DNA from: Achromobacter sp. UMC71
GTDB lineage: Bacteria; Pseudomonadota; Gammaproteobacteria; Burkholderiales; Burkholderiaceae_B
Direction of reading: 5' to 3'
Assembly: GCF_014170305.1 (NCBI RefSeq)
Contig: NZ_LZZT01000011.1
Location: forward strand, 1 to 56,890
DNA length: 56,890 bases
Both the position numbers and the translations under genes were made by a program. Under the pieces are notes generated by a model. That model saw only the letters and a list, made by a program, of their open reading frames with translations. It was not told the origin of the DNA and ran no database searches. Of the stretch, positions 26,516 to 36,650 are shown in pieces (the first letter of the stretch is position 1; the number at the start of each line of letters is the position of its first letter).

Positions 26516-27714
26516 TCTTCGGCCGCCTGGGCGACATGTTCGGCCGCAAGCCCCTGATGCTGGTTTCCGTGCTGATCATCGCCTTGGGCTCGATCGCCTG
26601 CGGTCTGTCGCAGACCATGGGGCAACTGATCCTGTTCCGTACGCTGCAAGGCATCGGCGGCGGCATGATGATCGCCACCGCCTTCGCGGCCCCGGCCGAC
26701 CTGTTTCCGGACGCCAAGCAGCGGGTCAAATGGATGGCCCTGGTGTCGGCTGCCTTTGCCATGGCCAGCGGCATCGGCCCGGTGCTGGGCGGCGCCGCCA
26801 CCCAGGCGCTGGGCTGGCGTGCCGCGTTTTTCATTTCTCCCATCGCGGCCGGGGTCGCCCTGTTCCTGCTGGCCAGGTATTTCCCGCGCATCAAGCCGGT
26901 ACATACGGGGGAGCGCCGCATCGACTGGATCGGCGCCATCCTGCTGGTGCTGGCCGTGGGCGCGCCGCTGGCGGCGCTGGAACTGGGCTTCGCCAAGGGC
27001 GAGCATGCCCATCCGATGATGGGCTTGGCGCTGGCGGTGATCGGCATCGCCGCCATCGTGCTGCTGATCCCCATCGAACGGCGCGTGGCATCGCCCATTT
27101 TTCCGTTGCGGGTGCTGGCAGGCCGCGAACCGCAACTGCTGAACCTGGCGGCGATGACCGTCGGGGCCGTGATGTTCGTGCTGATCTTCTACAGCCCGTT
27201 GCTGCTGCAACAGGTGCTGGGATACACGCCCAGCGAGGCCGGGCTGCTGCTGACGCCGCTGGTGGCGGCCATTTCGGTGGGCAGCATCATCAACGGACGC
27301 CTCTTTCCCCGCCAGACCGAACCGCAGCGCCTGATGGTTTTCGGCGCCGGCCTGCTGGCCGTGGGCACGCTGATGGTGCTGCTGATTTCCCCCGGTACAT
27401 CGGCCTGGTGGATTCTGGCGGCATTCTTCGTGAACGGCTGTGCGCTGGGCTTTCTGCTGCCCAACCTGACACTCTTCATGCAGATGCTGAGCGAACGGCG
27501 TGACGTGGGCGTGGCGTCCGCCCTGGTGCAGACGACGCGAGCCATCGGCAGCGCCCTGGGCACCGCGGTGGTCGGCATCCTGATTTCGCACGGCACGATA
27601 CTAAACGGAGTGCGCACGGGGCTGGTGTTGTGTATTGTCCTGTGCCTGACCTGTGCGGTACTCGCGCATCGGGTCAAGATGAAGAATCTGGCCACTGGCC
27701 GGAACCAAGCCTGA
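26380..27714 (+). pseudogene. MFS (DHA2-type) efflux transporter lacking its start
   Basis: From FDSTIISTTLPRV (26398) to the stop the frame encodes a continuous DHA2-like drug/proton antiporter: GRLGDMFGRK is motif A and GIGPVLGGAATQAL is the motif C region; about 13 helices remain. There is no ATG, GTG or TTG in this frame between 26341 and the D-x-T motif of helix 1. Upstream of 26380 the same frame is only the shadow of the coxG-like gene. So the first 10-30 codons, including the start and most of helix 1, are missing. An internal ATG at MALYAWVG would delete helix 1. Either a deletion fused the two genes or a frameshift joins them; a sequencing error is also possible. Confidence 0.7.
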
Positions 27715-27727
27715 CTCGGGATTGACC

Positions 27728-28612
27728 ATGCGCCGTCGCGATTTGCTGGACCTTTTGCTCCTGGCTGCCGTCTGGGGCGGCTCTTTCCTGTTCATGCGCG
27801 TGGCCGTGGGCGAATTCGGCCCGGTGGCGCTGATCGAACTGCGCGTCGGTCTGGCCGCCCTGTTCCTGCTGCCCGCCGCCCTATGGCGGGGCAAGCTGCC
27901 CATCATCGCCAGGCATTGGAAGGCCATTCTGGTGGTGGGCACGTTGAACGCCGCGCTGCCCTTCCTGCTGTACGCCTATGCCGCCCAGTCGCTGGGCGCC
28001 GGGTTCCTGTCGGTCGCCAATGCCGTGACGCCGGTCTGGGGCGCGGTGGTCGGCTGGCTGTGGCTGAAAGACAGACTGCCCTGGGCGCGTTCGCTGGGCC
28101 TGGCGATCGGCCTGCTGGGCATCGTGGTGCTGGTTTGGGACAAGCTCAATTTCCAGGCCGGCGGTACGGGGCCCGCGGTGCTGGCGGCGGTATCCGCGCC
28201 CGTGTTCTATGGCATCGCGGCCAACTGGACCAAGCGCTTCCTGACGGGCGTGGATGCGCTGTCCAACGCCACGGGCAGCATGCTCGCCGCGTCGCTGCTG
28301 CTGCTGCCGCTGGCGCTGGCCACCTGGCCGCAAACCCCGGTCTCGGGCATGGCATGGGGCGCCACGATCCTGCTGGCCGTCGTCTGCACCGGCGCCGCCT
28401 ACATCGTCTTCTTCCGCCTGATTGCCAATGTCGGGCCCACCGGGGCGGTCAGCGTGACTTTCCTTGTCCCCGTCTTTGGCGTGGTGTGGGGCGCCTGGTT
28501 TCTGGACGAGGCCATCACGGTATCAATCCTGACGGGCGCCGGCATCATCCTGGTGGGTACTGCACTGGCGTTGGGCCTGGTCGGCGGCAAGCGCCGCGTT
28601 GCGGCCGGCTAG
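27728..28612 (+). CDS. DMT-superfamily (EamA) transporter
   Basis: The 294-residue protein has ten hydrophobic segments in two repeated halves, each opening with an EamA-like pattern (AAVWGGSFLFMRVAV in the first, APVFYGIAANWTKRF in the second) and ending with a WGAVVGWLWLKD / WGAWFLDEA motif. Members export amino acids or other small metabolites; the substrate is not predictable. I took ATG 27728 with GGGA upstream instead of the in-frame TTG at 27722. It follows the MFS remnant by 13 bp and its stop is shared with the convergent rfbC stop (CTAG palindrome). Confidence 0.82.
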   Translation: MRRRDLLDLLLLAAVWGGSFLFMRVAVGEFGPVALIELRVGLAALFLLPAALWRGKLPIIARHWKAILVVGTLNAALPFLLYAYAAQSLGAGFLSVANAVTPVWGAVVGWLWLKDRLPWARSLGLAIGLLGIVVLVWDKLNFQAGGTGPAVLAAVSAPVFYGIAANWTKRFLTGVDALSNATGSMLAASLLLLPLALATWPQTPVSGMAWGATILLAVVCTGAAYIVFFRLIANVGPTGAVSVTFLVPVFGVVWGAWFLDEAITVSILTGAGIILVGTALALGLVGGKRRVAAG

Positions 28613-29160
28613 CCGATCCGCACTCGGGGCGCCTGGCTCAGCGGCAAGCCGCGCTGGTCGGGCGCCGACAGGTGAGGCGCGCCGCTCAGCGGCCAGGTCA
28701 CCGCCACGGCGGGATCGTTCCACAACAGGCATTGCTGGTACGCGGGCTGGTAATACGCGGTGGTCTTGTACGACACCACCGCACGCTCGGACAGCACCAG
28801 AAAGCCGTGCGCATACCCCTCTGGAATCCAGAGCTGCAGATGGTTGTCGCCCGACAAGCGCTGAGCGGCCCATTGTCCGAAGGTCGGAGAATCCTGGCGC
28901 ATGTCCACGGCCACATCGTAGATCTCGCCTTCGGTCACGCGCAGCAGTTTGCCCTGGGGATCCACGGTCTGATAGTGCAGGCCGCGCAGCACGTGGCGAT
29001 GGGATTCGGACTGGTTGTCCTGCACGAAGCGCAGTTCGCGCCCCACGGCGGCATCCAGCACCGATTGCCGGTAGGTTTCCAGAAAGCAGCCCCGCGCGTC
29101 CCGATGCACTTCGGGTTCGATCAGCAGGACATCGGGCAGGGACAGGGGCGTAATGATCAT
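28609..29160 (-). CDS. rfbC: dTDP-4-dehydrorhamnose 3,5-epimerase
   Basis: The 183-residue RmlC-type cupin shows LLIEPEVHRDARGCFLET at the N-terminus, the catalytic-histidine region LRGLHYQ, and DMRQDSPTFGQW with IPEGYAHGF later, all characteristic. It converts dTDP-4-keto-6-deoxyglucose to the 4-keto-rhamnose form. The start overlaps the rfbA stop by one base (TGATG). It is the last gene of an rfbBAC operon; the reductase gene rfbD that would finish dTDP-L-rhamnose is not in the window. Confidence 0.92.
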   Translation of the reverse strand: MIITPLSLPDVLLIEPEVHRDARGCFLETYRQSVLDAAVGRELRFVQDNQSESHRHVLRGLHYQTVDPQGKLLRVTEGEIYDVAVDMRQDSPTFGQWAAQRLSGDNHLQLWIPEGYAHGFLVLSERAVVSYKTTAYYQPAYQQCLLWNDPAVAVTWPLSGAPHLSAPDQRGLPLSQAPRVRIG

Positions 29161-30053
29161 CAGAACGGCAAGCGCTTGAGCAAACTCATCAAATAGTCGC
29201 CGTAGCCGCTCTTTTGCAGCGGGCGGGCCAGGGCTTGCAGCTGGTCAGCGGTAATCCACTGCTTGCGGTAGGCGATCTCTTCGGGACAAGCGACCTTCAG
29301 GCCCTGGCGGCGCTCGAGCGTGGCGATGAACTGGCTGGCCTCGAGCAGGCTGTCATGGGTGCCGGTATCCAGCCAGGCGTGGCCACGGCCCATGATCTCG
29401 ACGTTCAAGCGGCCCTGCTGCAGATAGGCCTGGTTCAGGTCGGTGATTTCCAGTTCATTGCGCGCGGAAGGACGAATCCCGCGCGCCAACTCAACCACCT
29501 GGTTGTCGTAGAAGTACAGGCCGGTAACCGCGTAGCTGGACTGGGGCGAGGCCGGCTTCTCTTCGATCCGCAGCGCCTGGCCGCCGGCATCGAACTCGAC
29601 CACGCCATAGCGCTGCGGATCCTGCACGTGATAGGCGAACACGGTCGCGCCTTGCTGCCGGGCGTCGGCGCGCATCAGCAACTGCGGCAAGTCGTGGCCG
29701 TAGAAAAGGTTGTCGCCCAGGATCAGCGCGCACGGCGCATCGCCGAGAAAGTCCGCCCCGATCAAGAACGCCTGCGCCAATCCGTCCGGCGACGGCTGCA
29801 CCGCGTATTGCAGGCTCAAGCCCCACTGCCGGCCATCGCCCAGCAGTTGGGCAAAGCGCGGCGCGTCTTCGGGCGTGCAGATCACCAGGATGTCACGGAT
29901 GCCCGCCAGCATCAGTGTGCTGAGCGGGTAGTAGATCATCGGCTTGTCGTAGACCGGCATCAGCTGCTTGCTGATGGCCAGCGTGGCCGGATGCAGGCGC
30001 GTGCCGGAACCTCCGGCCAGGATGATGCCTTTGCGCTGCACGGATTCGCTCAT
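29160..30053 (-). CDS. rfbA: Glucose-1-phosphate thymidylyltransferase
   Basis: The 297-residue enzyme starts with the nucleotidyltransferase signature [16 protein letters not shown], then [25 protein letters not shown] and [18 protein letters not shown] are RmlA-specific. It makes dTDP-glucose from dTTP and glucose-1-phosphate and is usually feedback-inhibited by dTDP-rhamnose. The ATG at 30051-30053 overlaps the rfbB stop by 4 bp; a longer in-frame reading would lie within rfbB and is rejected. Confidence 0.94.
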   Translation of the reverse strand: MSESVQRKGIILAGGSGTRLHPATLAISKQLMPVYDKPMIYYPLSTLMLAGIRDILVICTPEDAPRFAQLLGDGRQWGLSLQYAVQPSPDGLAQAFLIGADFLGDAPCALILGDNLFYGHDLPQLLMRADARQQGATVFAYHVQDPQRYGVVEFDAGGQALRIEEKPASPQSSYAVTGLYFYDNQVVELARGIRPSARNELEITDLNQAYLQQGRLNVEIMGRGHAWLDTGTHDSLLEASQFIATLERRQGLKVACPEEIAYRKQWITADQLQALARPLQKSGYGDYLMSLLKRLPF

Positions 30054-31102
30054 GACGGCACGGCTCCCTGGCGGTATGCGCCTGAAACGATATCCGCGAC
30101 CCACTGCGGGTTGTCCAGGTACCAGCGCAACGTTTTTTCGAGCCCTGAATGGAAGGTCTCGATCGCGCGCCAGCCGAGCTCGCGCTGCGCTTTTGCAGCG
30201 TCGATGGCGTAGCGGCGGTCGTGCCCCGGACGGTCCGGCACCATCGCGACCTGCGTCTTGTAGGACGCGCCGTCCGCGCGCGGACGCAGCTGATCCAGCA
30301 ATTTGCAGACCGCCAGCACCACATCCAGATTAGTGCGCTCGCAGTCCCCGCCCAGGTTGTAGGTTTCGCCGGCGCGGCCACGCTCCAGCACGCGGCGCAA
30401 GCCGCTGCAATGGTCCGCCACGTGCAGCCAGTCGCGCACATGCAGGCCGTCGCCATAGACCGGCAGGGGCTTGCCCGCCACGGCATTGTGGATCGTCAGC
30501 GGAATCAGTTTCTCGGGAAACTGCCGCGGCCCGTAGTTGTTGGAGCAGTGCGTGGTCAACACGGGCAGGCCATGGGTCTTGCCACAGGCCCGCACCAGAT
30601 GGTCGCTGGCCGCCTTGCTGGCGGAATACGGATTGTTGGGCCGATAGGCGCTGGATTCGGTGAAGGCCGGCGCATCGGGATCGAGCGATCCATAGACTTC
30701 GTCGGTCGAGACATGCAAGAAGCGGAAGGCATCGCGGGCCGGGCCGGTCAGATCCGCCCAGTAGGCGCGCGCCGCTTCCAGCAGGCCGAAGGTGCCGCAG
30801 ATATTGCTTTGGATGAAGTTACCGGCTCCGGCGATGGAACGATCCACATGCGATTCGGCCGCGAAGTGCAGGATCGCCCTGGGCCGGTGCGCCTGCAGCA
30901 TGGCCGTCACCAGCACGGTGTCGCCCACGTCGCCCACCACCAGCTGATGACGGGCATCTCCCTTCAGGCTGGCCAGATTGGCCGGGTTGCCGGCGTATGT
31001 CAGCTTGTCCAGATTGACCACGGGCTCATCGCTCTGCGCCAGCCAATCCAGCACAAAGTAGGAACCGATGAATCCGGCGCCGCCGGTGACGAGAATGCTC
31101 AT
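30050..31102 (-). CDS. rfbB: dTDP-glucose 4,6-dehydratase
   Basis: The 350-residue extended SDR has [10 protein letters not shown] at its N-terminus, [11 protein letters not shown] with the catalytic Thr-Asp-Glu, and [12 protein letters not shown] (Y-x3-K), plus [16 protein letters not shown] typical of RmlB. It yields dTDP-4-keto-6-deoxyglucose. It leads an operon rfbB-rfbA-rfbC with overlapping stops and starts. The operon lies just outside the main polysaccharide cluster, so its product may feed the O-antigen or core. Confidence 0.94.
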   Translation of the reverse strand: MSILVTGGAGFIGSYFVLDWLAQSDEPVVNLDKLTYAGNPANLASLKGDARHQLVVGDVGDTVLVTAMLQAHRPRAILHFAAESHVDRSIAGAGNFIQSNICGTFGLLEAARAYWADLTGPARDAFRFLHVSTDEVYGSLDPDAPAFTESSAYRPNNPYSASKAASDHLVRACGKTHGLPVLTTHCSNNYGPRQFPEKLIPLTIHNAVAGKPLPVYGDGLHVRDWLHVADHCSGLRRVLERGRAGETYNLGGDCERTNLDVVLAVCKLLDQLRPRADGASYKTQVAMVPDRPGHDRRYAIDAAKAQRELGWRAIETFHSGLEKTLRWYLDNPQWVADIVSGAYRQGAVPS

Positions 31103-31165
31103 TGCGTAGTGCCCGAAAGAAGGCCTGGCCTTCCAGTCCTGCAGTTTACCGCCGCGGCCGCCGGC

Positions 31166-32377
31166 TCAGTACTTGTCCGAAGTCCCCGTCAACGCCACGC
31201 CGATGCGCAGCAAGGTGTAGGACGCGGCGTCCACCCAGCGCCGTATCCAGCCGCGGCGCTGGTACTCCAGCGGCCGGATGAAGCGGCCGCCTTCCAGGAT
31301 GGCCGTCTCGAGGCGTTCCTGCAGATCCCACGAGAACGGTTGGTCGTCCACCACCACATTGGCTTCGCGCGCCAGCAGCAGGCTGAAGGGGTCCAGGTTG
31401 GACGAGCCGACCGTAGCCACGTTGTCGATGACCGCCACCTTGGCGTGCAGGTAACTGGGCATGTATTCGTAGATCTCGATGCCGTCGCGCAGCAACTGGT
31501 CGTAGAGGGAGCGCGTGGCATGGTACTGCATGCGGTATTCGACCTTGCCTTGCAGCAGCAGGCGCACCCGCACGCCGCGCGCGGCGGCCTTGGCCAGGGC
31601 GCGGCGGAACTGCCGGCCGGGAAAGAAATACGCGTTGGCGATGAGGATGTCGCGCCGCGCCTGTGTGATGCCGTAAAGATAGGCGCGCTCGAAGGTCTGG
31701 CGGAACCGCAAGTTATCGCGCAGCACCAGCGCGGCGCGCAGCTCGCCGCAAGGCGCCACCGGCGCATGGCTGGGCTTGGTCAGCCGCATGCGGCTCCAGT
31801 CGCGCGGATGGCGCCGCAGGCGGGCCCAATTCAAGCGCACCCACAGCAGGTCCTGGGCGCAGGCCGCCTCGGTCACCACCGGCCCCTGCACCTGCACCGC
31901 GAAGTCGAAGCGTGGCGCCGAAATGCCGTCGGTCGGGTCCAGGTCGTCGTAGTCGTCGATGATGTTGATGCCGCCGATGAAGGCGATGCTGCCATCGACA
32001 ACGGTGACCTTGCGATGCAGGCGCCGCAGGCGGCTGCGGGACGGAATGAATTTGGCGAACCAGCGCGGCTCGGGACGAAAGATGCGGCACTGCGCGCCGG
32101 CGGCCGTCAGGCGTTCGCGCACGGCATCAACCGTTTCCGCGCTGCCAAAGCCGTCCAGCACGACGCGCACCTTCACGCCGCGCCCGGCCGCGGCCATCAG
32201 GCAGTCCAGCACCTTCAGGCCGGTGCGGTCCAGCATGAAGATGTAGGTTTCCAGGTGCACGCTGACCTGCGCCTGGTCAATGGCCTGGCACAGCGCGGGG
32301 AAAAAATCGGTACCGTTCTGCAACAAGTGGATCTTGTTGCCCTCGGTCCATTCCAACTTGACCTGCTCGGCCTTCAC
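31166..32377 (-). CDS. clsB: Cardiolipin synthase B (phospholipase D family)
   Basis: The protein of 403 residues has two HKD motifs: H121-x-K123-x4-D128 (HRKVTVVDG) and H311-x-K313-x4-D318 (HAKVAVIDN), each followed by the GG or SSN stretch of the family. ClsB-type enzymes have no N-terminal membrane helices, as here, and make cardiolipin from phosphatidylglycerol or with another donor. The GTG start at 32375-32377 overlaps the upstream stop by 4 bp (GTGA). ClsB often sits next to an endonuclease/exonuclease/phosphatase-family gene, as here. Confidence 0.9.
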   Translation of the reverse strand: MKAEQVKLEWTEGNKIHLLQNGTDFFPALCQAIDQAQVSVHLETYIFMLDRTGLKVLDCLMAAAGRGVKVRVVLDGFGSAETVDAVRERLTAAGAQCRIFRPEPRWFAKFIPSRSRLRRLHRKVTVVDGSIAFIGGINIIDDYDDLDPTDGISAPRFDFAVQVQGPVVTEAACAQDLLWVRLNWARLRRHPRDWSRMRLTKPSHAPVAPCGELRAALVLRDNLRFRQTFERAYLYGITQARRDILIANAYFFPGRQFRRALAKAAARGVRVRLLLQGKVEYRMQYHATRSLYDQLLRDGIEIYEYMPSYLHAKVAVIDNVATVGSSNLDPFSLLLAREANVVVDDQPFSWDLQERLETAILEGGRFIRPLEYQRRGWIRRWVDAASYTLLRIGVALTGTSDKY

Positions 32378-33240
32378 GGAAGTTCCAGCTCGGCCAGCAA
32401 GGGGGAATGATCGGATAGCCTCGCCCATTCGCGGCCGCGCAGCACGCGCGCGCTGCGCACGGCAAAGCCGCGCTGGTAGATGCGGTCCAGGCGGAACCAC
32501 GGGAACACGGCGGGAAACGTGCGCGGCGGCGGCAGCAACAGGCGCGAGCTGCCGTCCATGCCCAGCTGGTTGGTGCGTTCCATGACAGACACGCCGCTGT
32601 TGGGCAGCCCGCGCAAGGCGTTGCTCAGGCGTTTGACCGAATCGCGCAGGCGGGGCAATTCGCCGCCATGGCTGCGCGGCGCATGCGAGAAGACTTCATA
32701 CAGTCCCAGCTGCTGCACGAACAGCGGCGCCAGCCGGTCGCCCCAATCGTTGAAATCGCCCGCGATCAGGATGGGTTCGCCATCCGGCACCATGCGTCGG
32801 ATGCGCTCGGTCAGCGCCAGTATCTGGCGGCTGCGGCTGCCGGCGAACAGGCCCAGGTGCACCACGAAGCAGTGCACCGACCGGCCGTCGAGCTCGATGG
32901 TCGCATGCAGCAGGCCGCGTTGCTCCAGCCGGTGGTCGGAGATGTCCTGGTTTTCGTGATCAAGAATGGGAAAGCGCGACAACAGCGCATTGCCATGGTC
33001 GGTTTCATGGCGGACCGCGTTGCGGCCGTAGGCCACATCCAGCTTCAGCGCAGCGGCCAGGGACTCGTGCTGGGCGTCCAGCAACGACTTCTGTTCGTTA
33101 CGGCCCTGGACCTCCTGCAGGAAGACCAGGTCAGGCCGCAGGCCATACAGGCCCAGGCGCAATTCATTCAGGGAGTCGCGCCGGCCCAGCGCCGAACGGC
33201 CCTTGTGGATGTTGTAGCTGACGACACGGATGAGCGACAT
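32374..33240 (-). CDS. Endonuclease/exonuclease/phosphatase-family protein
   Basis: The 288-residue protein starts MSLIRVVSYNIHKG (the N-x-H motif of the DNase I fold), has DLVFLQEVQGR with the metal-binding Glu, GNALLSRFPI, ILIAGDFNDWGD with the catalytic Asp-x-Asn, and ends with LSDHSPLLAELEL, the final catalytic His. All expected residues are present, so it is probably an active phosphodiesterase. It is likely related to YbhP-type proteins that accompany ClsB; substrate unknown. The ATG at 33238-33240 is where homology begins. Confidence 0.85.
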   Translation of the reverse strand: MSLIRVVSYNIHKGRSALGRRDSLNELRLGLYGLRPDLVFLQEVQGRNEQKSLLDAQHESLAAALKLDVAYGRNAVRHETDHGNALLSRFPILDHENQDISDHRLEQRGLLHATIELDGRSVHCFVVHLGLFAGSRSRQILALTERIRRMVPDGEPILIAGDFNDWGDRLAPLFVQQLGLYEVFSHAPRSHGGELPRLRDSVKRLSNALRGLPNSGVSVMERTNQLGMDGSSRLLLPPPRTFPAVFPWFRLDRIYQRGFAVRSARVLRGREWARLSDHSPLLAELELP

Positions 33241-33465
33241 AAAAGCGATGGCGCCTTTGAAAGCAGAGGAACCACAAGCCAGGCCCTGAAGCGCCCCGGC
33301 AAGCGCCGCCACAAAGCGGCGTTTGCCAGATTACCCCAATTCAGCAAACCCTAGCCGCAACAAAAAGCTGCTCACCGCAAGCTCAGTGGCTCCAAGGACA
33401 CAGCACTCCGCAAACAAATGCTGCCTCACAAGCCGGGCCGCCGAGGATCCGGCTCCGCCGGTCCC

Positions 33466-33568
33466 TTGAGGCGCCCCCCTTGGGGGGAGGCGCCCCCGGC
33501 GCCTCAGGAGCTTACTTCAAGGCGCCTCCCTTGGGGGGGAAGCACTCCGCGCCTCGGGGGGACTTACT
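33466..33568. repeat. Two degenerate tandem copies of a GC-rich palindromic repeat
   Basis: Two units of about 51-52 bp lie head to tail in a 323-bp gap (33241-33563). Each has GGCGCC, a C-run and a G-run (CCCTTGGGGGG), then a GCGCCTC stretch and CTTACT. Unit 1 is about 33466-33516 and unit 2 about 33517-33568, the second containing the aspS stop. The long dyads would fold into stable RNA hairpins and may stop transcription of aspS. I recognise this as the kind of GC-rich intergenic repeat scattered in Bordetella-type genomes. The remaining 33241-33465 shows no gene. Confidence 0.7.
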
Positions 33569-35351
33569 TTTGCTCTACGTTGCGCAGGCGGATGTGCAGC
33601 TCGCGCAGTTGCTTCTCGTCAACTTCCGAAGGCGCTTGCGTCAACAGGTCTTGCGCGCGCTGCGTCTTCGGGAAGGCGATCACGTCACGGATCGATTCGG
33701 CGCCGGTCATCATCGTGACGATGCGGTCCAGGCCGAAGGCGATGCCGCCGTGCGGAGGCGCGCCGTATTGCAGCGCGTCGAGCAGGTAGCCGAACTTCTC
33801 GCGGGCTTCCTCGGCGCCGATCTTGAGCGCGCGGAACACCTTGCTCTGCACTTCCTCGCGGTGAATACGGACCGAGCCGCCGCCGATTTCCCAGCCGTTC
33901 AGGACCATGTCGTAGGCCTTGGCGAACGCTTTGCTGGGATCCGTTTCCAGGAAGTCTTCGTGACCATCCTTGGGGCTGGTGAACGGGTGGTGGGCGGCGG
34001 TGTAGCGGCCGTCTTCCTCGTCGTACTCGAACATCGGGAAGTCGACCACCCACAGCGGCTGCCAGCCGGCCTTGAACAGGCCCGACTTCTTGCCGAATTC
34101 GCTGTGGCCGATCTTCACGCGCAGCGCGCCGATGGCGTCGTTGACAACCTTTTCGCGGTCGGCACCGAAGAAAATGATGTCGCCGTCCTGCGCGCCGGTG
34201 CGCTTGACCAGTTCGGCCAGGGCAGCGTCGTGCAGGTTCTTGACGATGGGCGATTGCAGACCGTCGCGGCCCTTGGCCACTTCGTTGACCTTGATGTAGG
34301 CCAGGCCCTTGGCGCCGTAGATGCCGACGAACTGGGTGTAGGCGTCGATTTCGCTGCGCGACATTTCGGCGCCACCGGGCACGCGCAGGGCGACCACGCG
34401 GCTGCCGGGCGCCGTGGCGGCGGCGGCAAACACCTTGAAGTCCACGTCGCGCATGACGTCGGTGATGTCGGTGAACTCGAGCTGCACGCGCAAGTCCGGT
34501 TTGTCGGAACCGTAGCGGCGCATGGCTTCGGTCCAGCTCATGATCGGGAACGGCTCGGCCAGGTCAACGCCCTGCACCACCTTGAAGACGTGGCGAATCA
34601 GGTTTTCGAAAATCTCGCGGATCTCGAATTCGTTCAGGAACGACGTTTCGCAGTCGATCTGGGTGAATTCGGGCTGGCGGTCGGCGCGCAAATCTTCGTC
34701 GCGGAAGCACTTGGTGATCTGGTAGTAGCGGTCAAAGCCCGACACCATCAGCATCTGCTTGAACAGCTGGGGCGATTGCGGCAGCGCGAAGAAGTGGCCG
34801 GCGTTCACGCGCGAGGGCACCAGGTAGTCGCGAGCGCCTTCGGGCGTGCTCTTGGCCAGCATCGGGGTTTCGATGTCGATGAAGCCCAACTGGTCCAGGA
34901 ACTTGCGCGTTTCGATCGAAACGCGGTAGCGCAGCATCAGGTTGCGCTGCATCTGCGGACGGCGCAGGTCCAGCACGCGGTGCGTCAGGCGGGTGGTTTC
35001 CGACAGGTTGTCGTCGTCGAGCTGGAACGGCGGGGTGACCGACGCGTTCAGGATTTCGACTTCCTTGCAGAGCACTTCGATTTCGCCCGAGGCCAGCTCG
35101 GCGTTGGCGGTGCCCGCCGGACGCTCGCGCACCAGGCCGGTGACGCGGACGCAGAATTCGTTGCGCAGGCGCTCGGCGGTGGCGAAGGCGGCGTTATCCG
35201 GATCGAACACGATCTGCGCCAGGCCCGCGCGGTCGCGCAAGTCGATGAAGATGACCCCGCCGTGGTCACGGCGGCGGTTCACCCAGCCATACAGGGTGAC
35301 GGTCTGGCCGAGATGGTCGCGGCAAACCTGGCCGGTGTAGCAGGTACGCAT
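33564..35351 (-). CDS. aspS: Aspartyl-tRNA synthetase
   Basis: At 595 residues this is the normal length for bacterial AspRS. The N-terminal anticodon-binding OB fold starts [16 protein letters not shown]. Class II motifs follow: the [11 protein letters not shown] region, motif 2 with [14 protein letters not shown], and motif 3 with [12 protein letters not shown]. The bacterial GAD insertion is present between motifs 2 and 3. It charges tRNA-Asp (or also tRNA-Asn in organisms with a GatCAB pathway). It is preceded by a DUF502 and an fmdB-like gene in the same direction, a conserved order in betaproteobacteria. Confidence 0.96.
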   Translation of the reverse strand: MRTCYTGQVCRDHLGQTVTLYGWVNRRRDHGGVIFIDLRDRAGLAQIVFDPDNAAFATAERLRNEFCVRVTGLVRERPAGTANAELASGEIEVLCKEVEILNASVTPPFQLDDDNLSETTRLTHRVLDLRRPQMQRNLMLRYRVSIETRKFLDQLGFIDIETPMLAKSTPEGARDYLVPSRVNAGHFFALPQSPQLFKQMLMVSGFDRYYQITKCFRDEDLRADRQPEFTQIDCETSFLNEFEIREIFENLIRHVFKVVQGVDLAEPFPIMSWTEAMRRYGSDKPDLRVQLEFTDITDVMRDVDFKVFAAAATAPGSRVVALRVPGGAEMSRSEIDAYTQFVGIYGAKGLAYIKVNEVAKGRDGLQSPIVKNLHDAALAELVKRTGAQDGDIIFFGADREKVVNDAIGALRVKIGHSEFGKKSGLFKAGWQPLWVVDFPMFEYDEEDGRYTAAHHPFTSPKDGHEDFLETDPSKAFAKAYDMVLNGWEIGGGSVRIHREEVQSKVFRALKIGAEEAREKFGYLLDALQYGAPPHGGIAFGLDRIVTMMTGAESIRDVIAFPKTQRAQDLLTQAPSEVDEKQLRELHIRLRNVEQK

Positions 35352-35390
35352 CGGGATAACTCCGTTGTGTGCTTGGTTGTAGCGTAAGGG

Positions 35391-36062
35391 TTACGAATCG
35401 GCGCCCGGCGCGTTCTGCGCGCCAGCCGCCGGAGAGAGCGGCGCCGGCCGGATCCCTGGCGCTGCGGCCGGGCCCGGGGCGACGACGCCCATGGAAACGA
35501 TGTACTTCAAGGCCGCGTCCACGCTCATCTGCAGGTCCACCGTGTCGGCACGGGGCACTATCAGGAAAAAGCCGGACGTGGGATTCGGCGTGGTCGGCAC
35601 GTACACGCTGATGTGGTCGCCAGGAAGATGGTCGGCCACCTCGCCGCTGGGCGTGCCGGTAACGAAAGCGATGGTCCAGCTGCCGGCGCGCGGGTATTGC
35701 AACAACACCGCGCGGCGGAAAGCCTGACCATTGGGGGCAAGCACGGTATCGCTGACCTGCTTGACCGAGTTGTAGATGGAACGCACCAGGGGAATGCGGC
35801 CCAGCAGGTTTTCCCACTGGTCCACCATGGTGCGGCCAAGCAGGTTGGCCGCGAAGATGCCCGTCAACAGCACCACCACGATGACCAGGACGAAGCGGAA
35901 ACCGGGAATGTCGACGCCAAACAGCGATTCGGACGACAGAAAGCCAGGCACGAACCCTTCGAGGGTCGCGACCAGCAGTCCCAGCACCCACACCGTGATG
36001 ACCAGGGGAACCCAGATCAGCAGGCCGGTGATGAAGTACTTTTTGATGACGCGCATCCGCAT
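35391..36062 (-). CDS. DUF502-family membrane protein
   Basis: The 223-residue protein has two membrane helices (about 10-32 and 55-80), the first beginning KKYFITGLLIWVPLVITVWV and the second followed by NLLGRTMVDQWENLLGRIPLVRSIY, the strong family signature. The soluble C-terminal part has RAVLLQYPRAGSWTIAFVTG and ISVYVPTTPNPTSGFFLIVP, also typical. The last 25 residues are Ala/Pro-rich and variable. Function is unknown. ATG 36060-36062 is followed by a second ATG two codons in. It is 11 bp downstream of the fmdB-like gene. Confidence 0.88.
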   Translation of the reverse strand: MRMRVIKKYFITGLLIWVPLVITVWVLGLLVATLEGFVPGFLSSESLFGVDIPGFRFVLVIVVVLLTGIFAANLLGRTMVDQWENLLGRIPLVRSIYNSVKQVSDTVLAPNGQAFRRAVLLQYPRAGSWTIAFVTGTPSGEVADHLPGDHISVYVPTTPNPTSGFFLIVPRADTVDLQMSVDAALKYIVSMGVVAPGPAAAPGIRPAPLSPAAGAQNAPGADS

Positions 36063-36073
36063 CGCGCGCGGTC

Positions 36074-36403
36074 TCAGGAAGCGGAAGCCGAGCCAGCGGC
36101 AGGCGCGGGGGCAGCAGCCGGTGCCGGCGTGCTGGCGGCGGGCGCCGGGCTGGCTGCCGGGGCGGCATTGTCGGATGACGATGCCGGCGCTGCGGCGCCG
36201 GTGGCCTGGTTGCCGCCACTGCCATTGCGGAAATCGGTGACGTACCAGCCGGACCCCTTGAGCTGGAATCCAGCCGCGGTCACCTGCTTGGAGAACGTGC
36301 TTTGGCCGCATTCGGGGCAAACCGAAAGCGGCGCGTCGGAAATCTTCTGCAAGACGTCTTTGGCATGGCCGCAGGCGCTGCACTTATAAGCGTAGATGGG
36401 CAT
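36074..36403 (-). CDS. FmdB-type zinc-ribbon protein
   Basis: The 109-residue protein starts MPIYAYKCSACGHAKDVLQK, has CPECG, so a four-Cys zinc ribbon C-x2-C...C-x2-C, and GSGWYVTDFRN, a set typical of the FmdB family of putative regulators. After residue about 65 the chain is Ala/Pro/Ser-rich and likely disordered. GGGAG precedes the ATG at 36401-36403. It is probably the first gene of the fmdB-DUF502-aspS operon; the region 36404-36650 holds no gene and should contain its promoter. Confidence 0.85.
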   Translation of the reverse strand: MPIYAYKCSACGHAKDVLQKISDAPLSVCPECGQSTFSKQVTAAGFQLKGSGWYVTDFRNGSGGNQATGAAAPASSSDNAAPAASPAPAASTPAPAAAPAPAAGSASAS

Positions 36404-36650
36404 CGAGGGCTCCCAGGCGCGGGCCCGGCGGTTCAATAACCGTCGGCCGGACGGATGCGGCGCCAGGATCGCCGGCAAGGCCCTGCGGACAGGGCAACGA
36501 GGCCGGGACTGGCTCTGCACCGGACAACGGGCGGGCAAGGCCGGAAAAATACGGGAAAGTCTTGAATTTTAGCGGTTTTTCATGAAGGGCCGGCGGCAAC
36601 CTCGCGGCGGGCCTTTCGGGGCGGTCGCCAGGGCGCCGCCCCCTGCCCCG

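Noticed and set aside
33480..35387. A 635-residue plus-strand reading frame opposite aspS
   Set aside because: It is a shadow of aspS in high-GC sequence; no domain or ribosome site supports it.
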